64,000 bases of DNA from Clostridiales bacterium (GTDB lineage Bacteria; Bacillota; Clostridia; Oscillospirales; UBA644), in contig JAEEJO010000050.1 in assembly GCA_016281915.1 (NCBI GenBank), positions 1-64,000 of the forward strand. Reading direction: 5' to 3'. Made by a program: the position numbers and the translations under genes. Numbering within the stretch: the first letter of the stretch is position 1; every line of letters starts with the position of its first letter. The notes under the pieces were generated by a model. That model searched no databases. It was given only the letters and a program-made list of their open reading frames with translations, and was not told where the DNA came from. This document shows positions 1 to 8,030 of the stretch, piece after piece.

Positions 1-1266
1 GCCCTGATTTACGGTATAAGACGCAGTTGTGTCTCTGTTCGGGACAATAGCAACGTCGGAACCGACGATAATGCCGCTTCCATCCTTATAAGTCATATTA
101 AACTGCTTGAATATCGCGGCATAGTAGGTCACGGTGGAGTTGCTGCCGTTAAGATCAGCAGCTCTTTCAATAGCATCGGCACGAACCTGAGCTATTGTGA
201 GCAAGGGAGTAGCGACAGTGTAGTTTTGTTCGGTAGTCCAGCCCTTGAAGACCTGACCGTTTGGAACTGTTCCGGCACCCGGATCCCAGATGATTTGGTC
301 AACTTCTTCAGCGGTATCGCTTTCTTTGATGATCATTGACTCGATCTCGCTGTCGCCGTTTTTGAACGTAACGGTAAGACGGGGAACGGTGCTTTCAACA
401 ACAACGTATACGGAGAAATGAGATGCTTTGAACGTAACGCTGCCGTTTTCGGGTCTTATATCTTCCGCGACGAGCTCTCTTCCGTTTTCGCCCTCATGAT
501 AAACGTTTACAAAAGGAACGGATTCAAAGCTTTCATCGTAGATGGTTACTTCTACCTTTTTACCCTCTTCGGGCTGCCATAAGGTGTTGTTGCCGTCATA
601 GATAGTAATATCATAGCTGGCAAGGTCAGCACCGGCAGGATCAGATGATCTGATACCGAATAAATTCTTTAAGCCCTTGATGAAGTTCTTCTCGACGGAT
701 GCCGCATCGATATGCTTTTCGGCCGTTACGGAACCGTCAACGGGCAGTTCGCCTTTCAGCGTTACGTTGCTGTAAGACGAATAAAGGGTAATATTATCCG
801 TAACAACAGCGTCCGCTTCAGCACCTTCCGCAGGTTCATCCGAAGAGACATCTTCGTTTGCGGAGGTATCGCCGGTCGAGTCATCTGCTGCGGGCAAATC
901 CGTGTTTTCGGAGGAAGCAGGAACTTCTGAATTATCCGAAGATTCCGAAGCAGTGTTTTCTTCGGAAGATACAGCGTCTGAGCTTTCAGTTGCTTCAGCC
1001 ACTTCTTCGGCAGCAGCGTCCGTAGCTTTATCGGAGCCTTCCGACTGCTCGGCAGCGCCGACGTCTTCATCAGACGGCGTGTAATCGCCTGAGTCGGGTA
1101 TTTCTTCCGAACCGGTTTCCTCCTCTCTAGGAGTTACGAAATCGATGATACCGGGGTCTTCGGTATCGATTGTCTCTGCGATGATATCCAGAGGCATCAG
1201 GCTGACGATCATCACAACGGAGATGAAAAACGCCAGCATTCTGGTGATTCCCGATGTTTGTTTCAT
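1..1266 (-). CDS. Secreted InlB-repeat-like surface protein, N-terminal 422 residues (runs off the left edge)
   Basis: This ORF is not in the supplied track because it has no stop inside the window. It starts at ATG 1266-1264, with AGAGG about 8 nt upstream. Residues 1-30 (MKQTSGITRMLAFFISVVMI...) form a signal peptide. Next comes a long low-complexity Glu/Ser/Ala/Asp linker to about residue 145. Then there is a beta-rich module with VTFKASHFSVYVVVEST, and a segment resembling an InlB B / Listeria-Bacteroides repeat (VTFKNGDSEIESM...FKGWTT). Such proteins are exported and usually cell-wall attached, acting as adhesins or scaffolds. The sorting signal would lie outside the window. It is preceded by its own promoter and sits downstream of, but is not cotranscribed with, the nucleotide-sugar operon. 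Its ligand is unknown. Confidence 0.85.
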   Translation of the reverse strand, partial: MKQTSGITRMLAFFISVVMIVSLMPLDIIAETIDTEDPGIIDFVTPREEETGSEEIPDSGDYTPSDEDVGAAEQSEGSDKATDAAAEEVAEATESSDAVSSEENTASESSDNSEVPASSENTDLPAADDSTGDTSANEDVSSDEPAEGAEADAVVTDNITLYSSYSNVTLKGELPVDGSVTAEKHIDAASVEKNFIKGLKNLFGIRSSDPAGADLASYDITIYDGNNTLWQPEEGKKVEVTIYDESFESVPFVNVYHEGENGRELVAEDIRPENGSVTFKASHFSVYVVVESTVPRLTVTFKNGDSEIESMIIKESDTAEEVDQIIWDPGAGTVPNGQVFKGWTTEQNYTVATPLLTIAQVRADAIERAADLNGSNSTVTYYAAIFKQFNMTYKDGSGIIVGSDVAIVPNRDTTASYTVNQG

Positions 1267-1345
1267 AGTGTGAACCTCTTTTTATTAATGAAATATTAAT
1301 AATAAACAATCTGAAGTATGATATACTGACAGATATACATTATAG

Positions 1346-1374
1346 ATTATAACATATAAAGTTCAAATTGTCAA
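1346..1374 (-). promoter_or_regulatory. Sigma-A promoter of the surface-protein gene
   Basis: On the minus strand TTGACA (1369-1374) and TATAAT (1346-1351) are separated by exactly 17 bp. This predicts a 5' UTR of about 70 nt before the ATG at 1266. Confidence 0.8.
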
Positions 1375-1487
1375 GCTTTCCAGTTTAAATAAAGGCAAAA
1401 AAACAGAACTATTTTTATTTGAGTTTTTATACTTAAAACGCGAATCTTATGCGTATAATCGGCAGCAATATTCAAAAATACCTCAAA

Positions 1488-1525
1488 CGGACAAAATAAA
1501 GCCCATACGGGCATTTCCGTATGAG
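1488..1525 (-). terminator. Intrinsic terminator of the nucleotide-sugar operon
   Basis: An 11-bp stem with one mismatch (AGCTCATACGG / CCGTATGGGCT on the minus strand, about 1500-1524) has a 6-nt loop. It is followed on the minus strand by TTTATTTT. It lies about 70 nt after the epimerase stop codon. Confidence 0.7.
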
Positions 1526-1594
1526 CTGAAAAGGTCACAAAGTCATTAAATTGTCAAAAAAGTTGCCGAATAACAGTTGCAAAAACAGGCGAAA

Positions 1595-2659
1595 TCATTT
1601 AGTATATTCCGCATACCACCGTGCAAAACGCCTGAGCCCTTCTTCAATGCCGATGCGCGGACGGAAGCCGTAGTCTTTTTCGAGAGCTTCAGAGTCGGCA
1701 TACGTTACGGGGACATCGCCGGGCTGCATACCGACGAGCTGTCTGTGTCCCTCAAAATCGTAGTCCGCAGGAAGGACGCCGGCGGCAACGAGCTCATTCT
1801 GAAGGACTGAAACGAAATCAAGAAGGTTTTCCGGCTGGCCGCCACCGATGTTATAAACCGCATACGGAGGAAGAGGAAGCCCGTCCTCGCCGTTCTGCTT
1901 TTCGGGAGCGCCCTGCAGCACGCGGTATATGCCCTCGACGATATCGTCAATATATGTGAAATCGCGCTTGCAGCTGCCGTAGTTGAAAATCTTTATCGTT
2001 CCGCCCTCCGTAAGGGTTTTTGCTGCGGAAAAATAGAACATATCGGGTCGTCCGGCAGGTCCGTAAACGGTAAAGAAGCGAAGACCGGTAGACGGGATAT
2101 TATAAAGCTTTGAATATGCGTGCGCAAGAAGCTCGTTGCTCTTTTTTGTTGCGGCATAGAGGCTGACGGGATTATCGACCTTGTCGTCCGTGCTGAACGG
2201 AACTTTTTTGTTTCCGCCGTATACTGAAGAGCTTGACGCATATACAAGGTGCTCGACAGGAAAGCGGCGGCACGCCTCGAGAATATTGTAAAAGCCTATA
2301 ATATTGCTTTCGATATAGACGTCAGGATGATCGATTGAATATCTCACGCCTGCCTGAGCTGCGAGATTGACGACGGCATATGGTCTGTATTTCTCAAAAA
2401 TCCCGTCAACGAGCGCTTTATCGGCAATATTGCCCTCTATGAAAACGTGTTTGGCTCCACTGCTTTTTGCCTTTTTTTCAATAAGCGAAAGGCGGTAGCG
2501 TTTGAGCGCGGGATCGTAATAGTCATTCATATTGTCGAGCGAAATAACAGTGCCGGAAGGCATTTCGTCCAGAAGACGAAGAACGAGATTTGCCCCGATA
2601 AAACCGGGAGAGCCTGTGACAAGAACGGTTTTTTCGCTGAGATCTAAACGTTTTTTCAT
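1595..2659 (-). CDS. UDP-glucuronate 4-epimerase (extended SDR)
   Basis: At 354 aa this has the length of an extended short-chain dehydrogenase/epimerase. It has the Rossmann motif TGSPGFIG near residue 15, the NDYYDPALKRYRL segment typical of UDP-glucuronate 4-epimerases, the SSSSVYG serine region and the catalytic YAATKK (YxxxK). The family interconverts UDP-GlcA and UDP-GalA in the cytoplasm using bound NAD. Its start overlaps the stop of the upstream nucleotidyltransferase by 4 nt (ATGA), with AAGGGG as ribosome binding site, so the two are translationally coupled. It is the last gene of the operon and is followed by a terminator. The exact substrate is inferred from sequence resemblance and from the UDP-glucose dehydrogenase in the same operon. 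Confidence 0.88.
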   Translation of the reverse strand: MKKRLDLSEKTVLVTGSPGFIGANLVLRLLDEMPSGTVISLDNMNDYYDPALKRYRLSLIEKKAKSSGAKHVFIEGNIADKALVDGIFEKYRPYAVVNLAAQAGVRYSIDHPDVYIESNIIGFYNILEACRRFPVEHLVYASSSSVYGGNKKVPFSTDDKVDNPVSLYAATKKSNELLAHAYSKLYNIPSTGLRFFTVYGPAGRPDMFYFSAAKTLTEGGTIKIFNYGSCKRDFTYIDDIVEGIYRVLQGAPEKQNGEDGLPLPPYAVYNIGGGQPENLLDFVSVLQNELVAAGVLPADYDFEGHRQLVGMQPGDVPVTYADSEALEKDYGFRPRIGIEEGLRRFARWYAEYTK

Positions 2660-3393
2660 TTTGTTATCCCCTTATAGTATTTGCAGACCGCCTGATAGCT
2701 TTCAAGGTTGCCTATATCGTATCTGTTGCCAGGCATTTCCATGCTGTGGACCGCGGTATGCTTGCACATCCATGAAACAAGGCTGCCCGGAGCGTCCGTT
2801 CCGCAGCCGTCCGCAATTGCATCACGGATCTTTGCGGCGTCTTCGCGTTTATAGTAATAAAACGGGGGCGTGCACCAGTGAGATCTGGGATTTTCGGGTT
2901 TTTCTTCGAGGCAGAGGAGAAGATCGTTGCTGTCTGCCTCTGCAATACCGCATTTTCTGAGCTTTTTCTCATCTTTTTCATAATATCTCATCGTGCAGGA
3001 CGTGTTTTTTGCTTTTGCATAGTTCAAAAACGACGTAAGAGAGAAATCAAGGACGTTATCGCCTGCGATAACGAGTATGTCATCGTCGATCCCGAGCTTT
3101 TCGACAGCGAAAAGCATATCGCAGACTGCGCCGAGACGCGTTTCGTTTGAAGAGGTTCCGTCGTCTAAAACAGTGATGGGGAGACGGTGAGAAGACGCCC
3201 AGTCGTTAAAATGGCCGACGAATCTGTGATTGGATATAACGATATATCCGTCAACTTCACCGGAAGACGAAATATCGTCAAGAAGCCAGTCAAGTATGGT
3301 TTTTTCGCCAACTTTCAGGAGAGGCTTGGGGAAGTTTTCGGTAAGAGGGTAAAGACGGGTGGCGTAACCCGCGGCAAGGATAAGACATTTCAT
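2656..3393 (-). CDS. Sugar-1-phosphate nucleotidyltransferase
   Basis: This 245-aa protein is a GT-A fold NTP-transferase. The N-terminus MKCLILAAGYATRLYPLTE is the nucleotide-binding signature (LAAGxxTRLxPLT), and the Lys of FPKPLLKVG follows. IAGDNVLDF supplies the Asp of the metal site. It is shorter than RmlA or GalU (about 290 aa) and closer in size to HddC- or Cps2L-like enzymes. It would join NTP and a sugar 1-phosphate. The preceding gene is a uronate-kinase-like GHMP kinase and the next an epimerase of UDP-uronates, so I infer UDP-galacturonate formation from GalA-1-P. Base and sugar specificity cannot be read from sequence. It starts 10 nt after the kinase stop with a GAGG ribosome binding site. 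Confidence 0.82.
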   Translation of the reverse strand: MKCLILAAGYATRLYPLTENFPKPLLKVGEKTILDWLLDDISSSGEVDGYIVISNHRFVGHFNDWASSHRLPITVLDDGTSSNETRLGAVCDMLFAVEKLGIDDDILVIAGDNVLDFSLTSFLNYAKAKNTSCTMRYYEKDEKKLRKCGIAEADSNDLLLCLEEKPENPRSHWCTPPFYYYKREDAAKIRDAIADGCGTDAPGSLVSWMCKHTAVHSMEMPGNRYDIGNLESYQAVCKYYKGITK

Positions 3394-3403
3394 TTTTTCG
3401 TCC

Positions 3404-4579
3404 TCATTTCTGATTTTCGATACCGTCTGCGCTTTCGCAGATATGGAAGCTGTATTTTCCTTTCATTTCGGGGAAGCACGAAAGATATTCGCGATCTACA
3501 TGTTCGGAAATGCTATCGGCTTTTGAAGGGTCTATAAGCGCCATGCAGCAGCCCTTGAAGCCCGCGCCGCTGAAACGGCCGCCGTATATACCGTCGGTAC
3601 CGCGCATGATTTCATAAAGCTTTATCTGCTCGGGAGCACCGGACTCCCAGTTATTTATGCTGCTGAGTCCAGATTCAAAGGAAAGACGGCCGTATTCTTC
3701 GATATCTCCCCTTCTCCATGCCTCCGCGCCTGCCTCTACACGGCGAAATTCCGTAAACCAGTGTTCGCAGCGTTTTGCCCACGGAACCGGCAGTTTGCTT
3801 TTATATTTCTCGAACACTTCGAAATCAACGTCTCTTGCGTTTGTCTGACCGAATTTGCCGTAGTCAAGACCTGCAAACGCTTTGAGGGCATATACTCCCG
3901 CGCGAAGTTCGTCAACGCGCATATTGTATTTTGAACCTGCAAGACTGTGTTCAAGGCCGCTGAAAAAGATCGCGATCTTATACGGTTTCATGGACGGATT
4001 GGCAGGAATAAGCTCATAAGAGTTGTCTTTGCAGTCAAGGTAGAGAAGGTGGTCTTTTTTGCTAAGGACCTCGCAGCTCTGGTCGAGCGTTCCCACGTTT
4101 ACGCCTACATAGTTTTTTTCTCCGTCAAACGCAATATCGATAAGCTGCTGCGACGTAAGGGTGATGCGGTTCACCCTGCAAAGAGCATCGAGAAACGCGA
4201 GAATGACCGCCGCGGAAGATGAAAGACCGCCTATCGGGAGACTGCCCTCGATAACTCCGCAAATGCCGTAAGACAGCTGATGTTTTTTGCTGAGCGCCCA
4301 CGTCGCGCCTCGCAGATAGTCCGCCCAGTCGCCTGTTTTTTCTCCGACGTCTTTTATGTGCCACTGAGCGCGTTTAGGAAACTGCAGGCTCTGCATTTCA
4401 ATAACTCCGTTCTGCTTCGGACGGAACGCTATATGTATGCCTTTATCGATCGCAAAACCTGTTATTTTGCCGAGATTGTGGTCGCTGTGCGCGCCGATCG
4501 GACAGATTCTGTAGGGTGAAAAAGTTACTCCGTCGGCGTCTTTGCCGTATATTTCAAAAAATCTTTCTTCACAATTCAT
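3404..4579 (-). CDS. GHMP sugar kinase, galacturonokinase-like
   Basis: At 391 aa it has galactokinase length. Near residue 22 it has SPYRICPIGAHSDHNLG, which occupies the galactokinase sugar-binding position (normally GRVNLIGEHTDYNGG). As I recall it, this form is closer to that of plant galacturonic acid 1-kinase, with PYRICP and AH.DH instead of NLIGEHTDY. The ATP-binding GLSSSAAV motif and a C-terminal GRFSGAGFKGCCMALI (GHMP motif 3) are present. The expected reaction is GalA + ATP to GalA-1-P. A galactokinase or another uronate kinase remains possible. The SD is GGGAG. The gene lies 27 nt behind the UDP-glucose dehydrogenase and 10 nt before the nucleotidyltransferase, as expected for a salvage pathway. 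Confidence 0.78.
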   Translation of the reverse strand: MNCEERFFEIYGKDADGVTFSPYRICPIGAHSDHNLGKITGFAIDKGIHIAFRPKQNGVIEMQSLQFPKRAQWHIKDVGEKTGDWADYLRGATWALSKKHQLSYGICGVIEGSLPIGGLSSSAAVILAFLDALCRVNRITLTSQQLIDIAFDGEKNYVGVNVGTLDQSCEVLSKKDHLLYLDCKDNSYELIPANPSMKPYKIAIFFSGLEHSLAGSKYNMRVDELRAGVYALKAFAGLDYGKFGQTNARDVDFEVFEKYKSKLPVPWAKRCEHWFTEFRRVEAGAEAWRRGDIEEYGRLSFESGLSSINNWESGAPEQIKLYEIMRGTDGIYGGRFSGAGFKGCCMALIDPSKADSISEHVDREYLSCFPEMKGKYSFHICESADGIENQK

Positions 4580-4606
4580 AAAAGTATTCTCCCTGGTCTG
4601 GATTTA

Positions 4607-6100
4607 TCAGTCTCTGTAAAAGAGATCTCGCGTGTATACTCTTTCCCGAACGTCGTCAAGAACGGGATCGTAGCGGTTTGCGATTATGCATCCGCACATC
4701 TTTTTGAATTTCTTCAGATTGTTAACGACAACAGAGCCGAAAAACGTTGTGCCGTCTTCGAGCGTAGGTTCATAGATAACAACCGTTGCACCCTTTGCCT
4801 TTATGCGTTTCATAACGCCCTGTATCGACGACTGACGGAAATTATCGCTGCTGCTTTTCATGGTAAGACGGTAAACTCCTACGACAATGTCCTTCTGCAT
4901 GTTTTCGCGCGCTTTTGAGTAGGACTCGTTATTGCCGTAAGTGCCTGCGATCTGCATAACTCTGTCGGAAATGAAATCTTTTCTTGTTCTGTTGCTTTCA
5001 ACTATCGCCTGAATCAGGTTTTCGGGAACGTCGCGGTAATTGGCAAGGAGCTGTTTTGTGTCTTTGGGCAGGCAATATCCTCCGTAGCCGAAAGACGGGT
5101 TGTTGTAGTAGTCCCCTACGCGAGGATCGAGGCATACGCCCTTTATGATCGGCGCAGTCTCCAGATGTTTGATCTCAGCATAAGTGTCAAGCTCGTTGAA
5201 ATATGAAACACGAAGTGCAAGATAAGTGTTTACGAAAAGCTTTGTAGCCTCCGCTTCCGTTGTCCCCATAAAGAGGATCGGAACGGATGTTTTCAGAGCG
5301 CAGTTGCAAAGAAGAGATGCAAATTCCTCTGCGGCAGCGGCATTGAGCCCGTCTGTGCCGACGATTATCCTGCTTGGATAAAGATTATCGTAAAGCGCTT
5401 TTGACTCCCTTAAAAACTCCGGGCTGAATATGATATTGTTCATACCTGTTTTTTCGCGGATACGCTCGGTATATCCTACCGGAACGGTTGATTTGATAAC
5501 GATGACGGGACGGGTCTTTCTTTTTTCGGTCGCCTTTTTAATGAGCTCGAGCACTTTTTCGACCGCTGAACAGTCGAAAAAATTCTCTTTCGGGTCGTAA
5601 TTGGTGGGTGCGGCTATAACGATATAGTCCGCCTCTGAATAGGCGGCCTCGCCGTTTGTTGTTGCGCGAAGAGAAAGCCCTCTTTCGTTGTGTTCCGCCA
5701 TATATCTTTCTATATATTCGTCTCTGATGGGGCTTTGCCAGGCGTTTATCTTATCGACCTTTTCGGAAAGGATATCGACCGCGGTCACGTCGTTATGCTG
5801 TGAAAAAAGAACAGCAAGAGAGAGTCCGACGTAACCAGTGCCGGCTATGGCGATCTTCTTTCTTCCGACAACGCTCTTTTTTGCCTCATCATCGGCAGTG
5901 ACCTCTGAAATGCTGAAATCAAGGACGGAAGAGAGTGAAAGCAATTGATCGACAGACGGGACGTAATCGCCGTTTTCAAGCCGGGAAAGAACGGAACGGT
6001 TGATATTGGCTTTTTCCGACAGTTCCGTCTGCGACATTTTCATAGTTTTTCTTCTGTTCAGAACGGTCCGTGACAGAAGATCGGTAGAAAGGTGCCTCAT
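4607..6100 (-). CDS. XRE-type HTH fused to UDP-glucose 6-dehydrogenase
   Basis: The chosen start is ATG 6100 (GGAG 8 nt upstream, after the predicted TSS); the track start at 6136 has no SD. The protein is 497 aa. Residues about 8-65 form an XRE/Cro helix-turn-helix ([20 protein letters not shown], then [13 protein letters not shown]). From about residue 82 a complete nucleotide-sugar dehydrogenase follows: NAD-binding [13 protein letters not shown], central SPEFLRES, and the catalytic-Cys loop [15 protein letters not shown]. Known enzymes of this family oxidise UDP-glucose to UDP-glucuronate with two NAD. The dehydrogenase half is of normal length, so this is a true fusion rather than a misread start. 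It is the first gene of the operon. Three palindromes surround its promoter, which suggests autoregulation by the fused HTH. Confidence 0.88.
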   Translation of the reverse strand: MRHLSTDLLSRTVLNRRKTMKMSQTELSEKANINRSVLSRLENGDYVPSVDQLLSLSSVLDFSISEVTADDEAKKSVVGRKKIAIAGTGYVGLSLAVLFSQHNDVTAVDILSEKVDKINAWQSPIRDEYIERYMAEHNERGLSLRATTNGEAAYSEADYIVIAAPTNYDPKENFFDCSAVEKVLELIKKATEKRKTRPVIVIKSTVPVGYTERIREKTGMNNIIFSPEFLRESKALYDNLYPSRIIVGTDGLNAAAAEEFASLLCNCALKTSVPILFMGTTEAEATKLFVNTYLALRVSYFNELDTYAEIKHLETAPIIKGVCLDPRVGDYYNNPSFGYGGYCLPKDTKQLLANYRDVPENLIQAIVESNRTRKDFISDRVMQIAGTYGNNESYSKARENMQKDIVVGVYRLTMKSSSDNFRQSSIQGVMKRIKAKGATVVIYEPTLEDGTTFFGSVVVNNLKKFKKMCGCIIANRYDPVLDDVRERVYTRDLFYRD

Positions 6101-6118
6101 ATTTATACTCCGAATCAA

Positions 6119-6135
6119 TGTTGTTATCGGCAACA
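6119..6135. promoter_or_regulatory. Candidate operator 1, TGTTGTTATCGGCAACA
   Basis: This 17-bp palindrome lies between the predicted TSS and the UGD start codon. On the minus strand it reads TGTTGCCGATAACAACA and shares 15 of 17 positions with operator 3. Binding here would block elongation. Confidence 0.6.
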
Positions 6136-6156
6136 TTTTTTTATTTTGCAGACAAT

Positions 6157-6185
6157 ATTATAGCAGACCGTCTGAAGAAAATCAA
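6157..6185 (-). promoter_or_regulatory. Sigma-A promoter of the nucleotide-sugar operon
   Basis: On the minus strand TTGATT (6180-6185) and TATAAT (6157-6162) are 17 bp apart. The TSS is expected near 6150, giving a leader of about 50 nt. Confidence 0.8.
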
Positions 6186-6191
6186 CACTTA

Positions 6192-6202
6192 TGTTGTCAA
6201 CA
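6192..6202. promoter_or_regulatory. Abutting half-sites TGTTGTCAACA just upstream of the -35
   Basis: The same TGTTG/CAACA arms as in the 17-bp operators occur here as an 11-bp palindrome with a 1-nt centre. It may be a weak or alternative site. Confidence 0.4.
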
Positions 6203-6243
6203 AAATATGAAATTTTCATTCTAATGTCTAAAAACTCGATAAA

Positions 6244-6260
6244 TGTTACCGGCAGCAACA
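6244..6260. promoter_or_regulatory. Candidate operator 2, TGTTACCGGCAGCAACA
   Basis: This second 17-bp copy (consensus TGTTRCCGRNAGCAACA) lies about 95 bp upstream of the operon TSS. Its centre is 33 bp (about three helical turns) from operator 3. Confidence 0.6.
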
Positions 6261-6276
6261 AATAAAAGCAAATATG

Positions 6277-6293
6277 TGTTGCCGAAAGCAACA
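6277..6293. promoter_or_regulatory. Candidate operator 3, TGTTGCCGAAAGCAACA
   Basis: This is the best palindrome of the set: six perfect arm bases, TGTTGC/GCAACA, around CGAAA. It lies between the divergent promoters, nearer the 6451 (+) gene, and could affect both. Confidence 0.6.
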
Positions 6294-6384
6294 TTCCGCC
6301 ACTATTCGAGCGAATCTGCACCATAACGGTTGACCGAAAATGGCAGTTTATTCTGTCATTTTTTCGTTTTAGCATGCAAAACAC

Positions 6385-6413
6385 TTGTAATTATCACAAA
6401 AATGTGCTATACT
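6385..6413 (+). promoter_or_regulatory. Sigma-A promoter of the 6451 membrane-protein gene
   Basis: TTGTAA (6385-6390) and TATACT (6408-6413) are separated by 17 bp. The start codon is 37 nt after the -10. Confidence 0.7.
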
Positions 6414-6450
6414 TAAAATTAAGTAAATTTATGAAAGGAACGATAGGTAA

Positions 6451-7320
6451 ATGAAGGCTGTTAAAATAATCATCACGGTTTTACTGGCGATTATCCTGAC
6501 CGTCGTGCTGTTTTCTTCATGTGTTGCCGAGGGTGTCAGACGTCAGATTTCCGAAGAGGGCATAAACGATATTTCGGAAAGACTCGATATATACGGATCT
6601 CTATCGGAAAATCTGAAAAAAGAAGGAAAAACGCTTGAAAAATGGCTCGAAGAACAGTCTGACAACGATCTTCTCACACGAATCAATTATTCAGAAGAGG
6701 GTCTTCGCGCCGTTTCCGCACTCGGTGCGATCCACGTCGCCGTTAAAGATAAAATAGGCGATTACGTCAGTGATTTTTACAACGGCAACGGCGAGGGAAA
6801 GATAACAAAGGAAGAGATACTTGACCTTGCAAACAGCGTGACAGACGATCTTGAAACATATCTTGACTATAAAGTTGAACCTTCGGATATTCAGGACCTT
6901 GAAGAATATCTTGACACGTGGGATCTTTCGAAATTTGAGCTTAAAAACATCATGGATTCCGTGCCTGCGCTGAAACTCGCGGCAAAAATACTCTCGTCGA
7001 ACATCCTGCTTTATATTGCGATAGCAGTTGCCGCAGTTATCGCCCTTCTGATAATTCTTGTAAACAGAAACGGTTCCGCGCTTGTCGCCGCAGGCGTTTC
7101 TTCAACGGTTGCGGGATGTTTGCTTCTGCTCATAAAATGCGGTGAAATCTTCGCTACAGCATTTACGTCCGCAGCATGGACAGGCGTTGTAAGAGTAATT
7201 CTGGATACGCTGAACATATTCTTCTCGTATATGCTCTGGGGAGGGATCATATTCGTATCTGCAGGAATCATTCTGATCATAGTCGGCGCCGTAATGAAAA
7301 AGAAGGCAGACGCACGATAA
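6451..7320 (+). CDS. Membrane protein of unknown function with large extracytoplasmic domain
   Basis: This 289-aa protein has an N-terminal hydrophobic segment (VKIIITVLLAIILTVVLFSSC) that could be a signal anchor or lipoprotein signal (a Cys follows at residue 23). A charged domain of about 140 residues follows. It contains NGNGEGKITKEEILDLANSV, which resembles an EF-hand-like acidic turn. Three hydrophobic segments end the protein at about 175-200, 205-225 and 250-285. AAAGGA lies upstream of the start. I do not recognise the family. It is divergent from the UGD operon and shares its operator-containing region, so it may be co-regulated with surface-polysaccharide synthesis. Confidence 0.75.
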   Translation: MKAVKIIITVLLAIILTVVLFSSCVAEGVRRQISEEGINDISERLDIYGSLSENLKKEGKTLEKWLEEQSDNDLLTRINYSEEGLRAVSALGAIHVAVKDKIGDYVSDFYNGNGEGKITKEEILDLANSVTDDLETYLDYKVEPSDIQDLEEYLDTWDLSKFELKNIMDSVPALKLAAKILSSNILLYIAIAVAAVIALLIILVNRNGSALVAAGVSSTVAGCLLLLIKCGEIFATAFTSAAWTGVVRVILDTLNIFFSYMLWGGIIFVSAGIILIIVGAVMKKKADAR

Positions 7321-7479
7321 GCAGATAAAACGAAGTTATTAAGTTATTATATTTATGTCACATAGAGGTTTCACGTTGTTATCATAGCATTTATAATAAT
7401 ATATTTTTAACACCATTTACATCTCAAATGATATACACAGCAAGTATATAAATAACAATTAAATAAAGGAGATCACAAT

Positions 7480-7938
7480 ATGTCAACAGCAACACTTAGT
7501 CTGATACTGTTATCGGTTATGCTTCTGATAATTATGGTTGCAACGATCATAATCATCGCTGTGCTCATTTCAAAAAACAAGAGCACTTCCGTTCCACCCT
7601 CGGCAACCGTTCCTCAGATGCTTCACTGCACGTCATGCGGTGAAATGATCCCGGCGGGAACACAATACTGCCCGAAATGCGGTGCGCTGAACGAAAACGC
7701 GTCAAGATATGCAAACGTCCAGCAGGACAGCCCTTCGGCGGGATTTGCGGTTCTGTCTTTCTTCTTCCCGCTTATCGGTCTTATTCTCTATCTTGTCTTT
7801 AAAGATCAGACTCCGCTTAAGGCAAAATCATGCGGTATGGGTGCTCTGACAGGATTTATAACAAGCGTTATTTTCACGATACTGTTTGTTATTATTTATG
7901 TCGTTTTTATCTTCGGCATGCTGTCTATGTACGCCTGA
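7480..7938 (+). CDS. Zinc-ribbon membrane protein
   Basis: The protein is 152 aa with an AAAGGAG ribosome binding site. Residues about 5-30 form one transmembrane helix. Residues 48-68 (HCTSCGEMIPAGTQYCPKCG) are a zinc-ribbon of the CxxC-x10-CxxC type. The C-terminal half has two or three hydrophobic segments resembling DUF4190-like small membrane proteins. Such zinc-ribbon_2 proteins are common and poorly characterised in Clostridia; no function can be assigned. It is followed by a terminator 38 nt downstream and preceded by 159 bp without a clear promoter, so it may be read from the 6451 promoter. Confidence 0.82.
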   Translation: MSTATLSLILLSVMLLIIMVATIIIIAVLISKNKSTSVPPSATVPQMLHCTSCGEMIPAGTQYCPKCGALNENASRYANVQQDSPSAGFAVLSFFFPLIGLILYLVFKDQTPLKAKSCGMGALTGFITSVIFTILFVIIYVVFIFGMLSMYA

Positions 7939-7975
7939 TTCAAAATGTCATTAATTCCGTTAAAAGATATAACAA

Positions 7976-8006
7976 TAAAAACTCCCGTTCAAAGCGGGAG
8001 TTTTTG
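7976..8006. terminator. Bidirectional intrinsic terminator
   Basis: The perfect stem AAAAACTCCCG / CGGGAGTTTTT with a 7-nt loop has T runs on both sides. It lies between the convergent zinc-ribbon (+) and sulfatase (-) genes. Confidence 0.88.
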
Positions 8007-8030
8007 CTATTTTATTATATTATATATCTT

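Larger units (their letters stand above)
1267..1594. other. Intergenic region, 328 bp
   Basis: It holds the promoter and leader of the surface-protein gene (1267-1374), an AT-rich stretch, and the terminator of the nucleotide-sugar operon (about 1490-1525). I see no gene in it. Confidence 0.7.
6101..6450. other. Divergent control region, 350 bp
   Basis: It contains a leftward promoter (6157-6185), a rightward promoter (6385-6413), three copies of a 17-bp palindrome and one 11-bp palindrome. No gene is seen; the ORFs called here by the track are spurious. Confidence 0.7.

Noticed and set aside
1267-1594. tRNA or riboswitch in the intergenic region
   Set aside because: The only folded element is the operon terminator; no cloverleaf or known aptamer pattern was seen.
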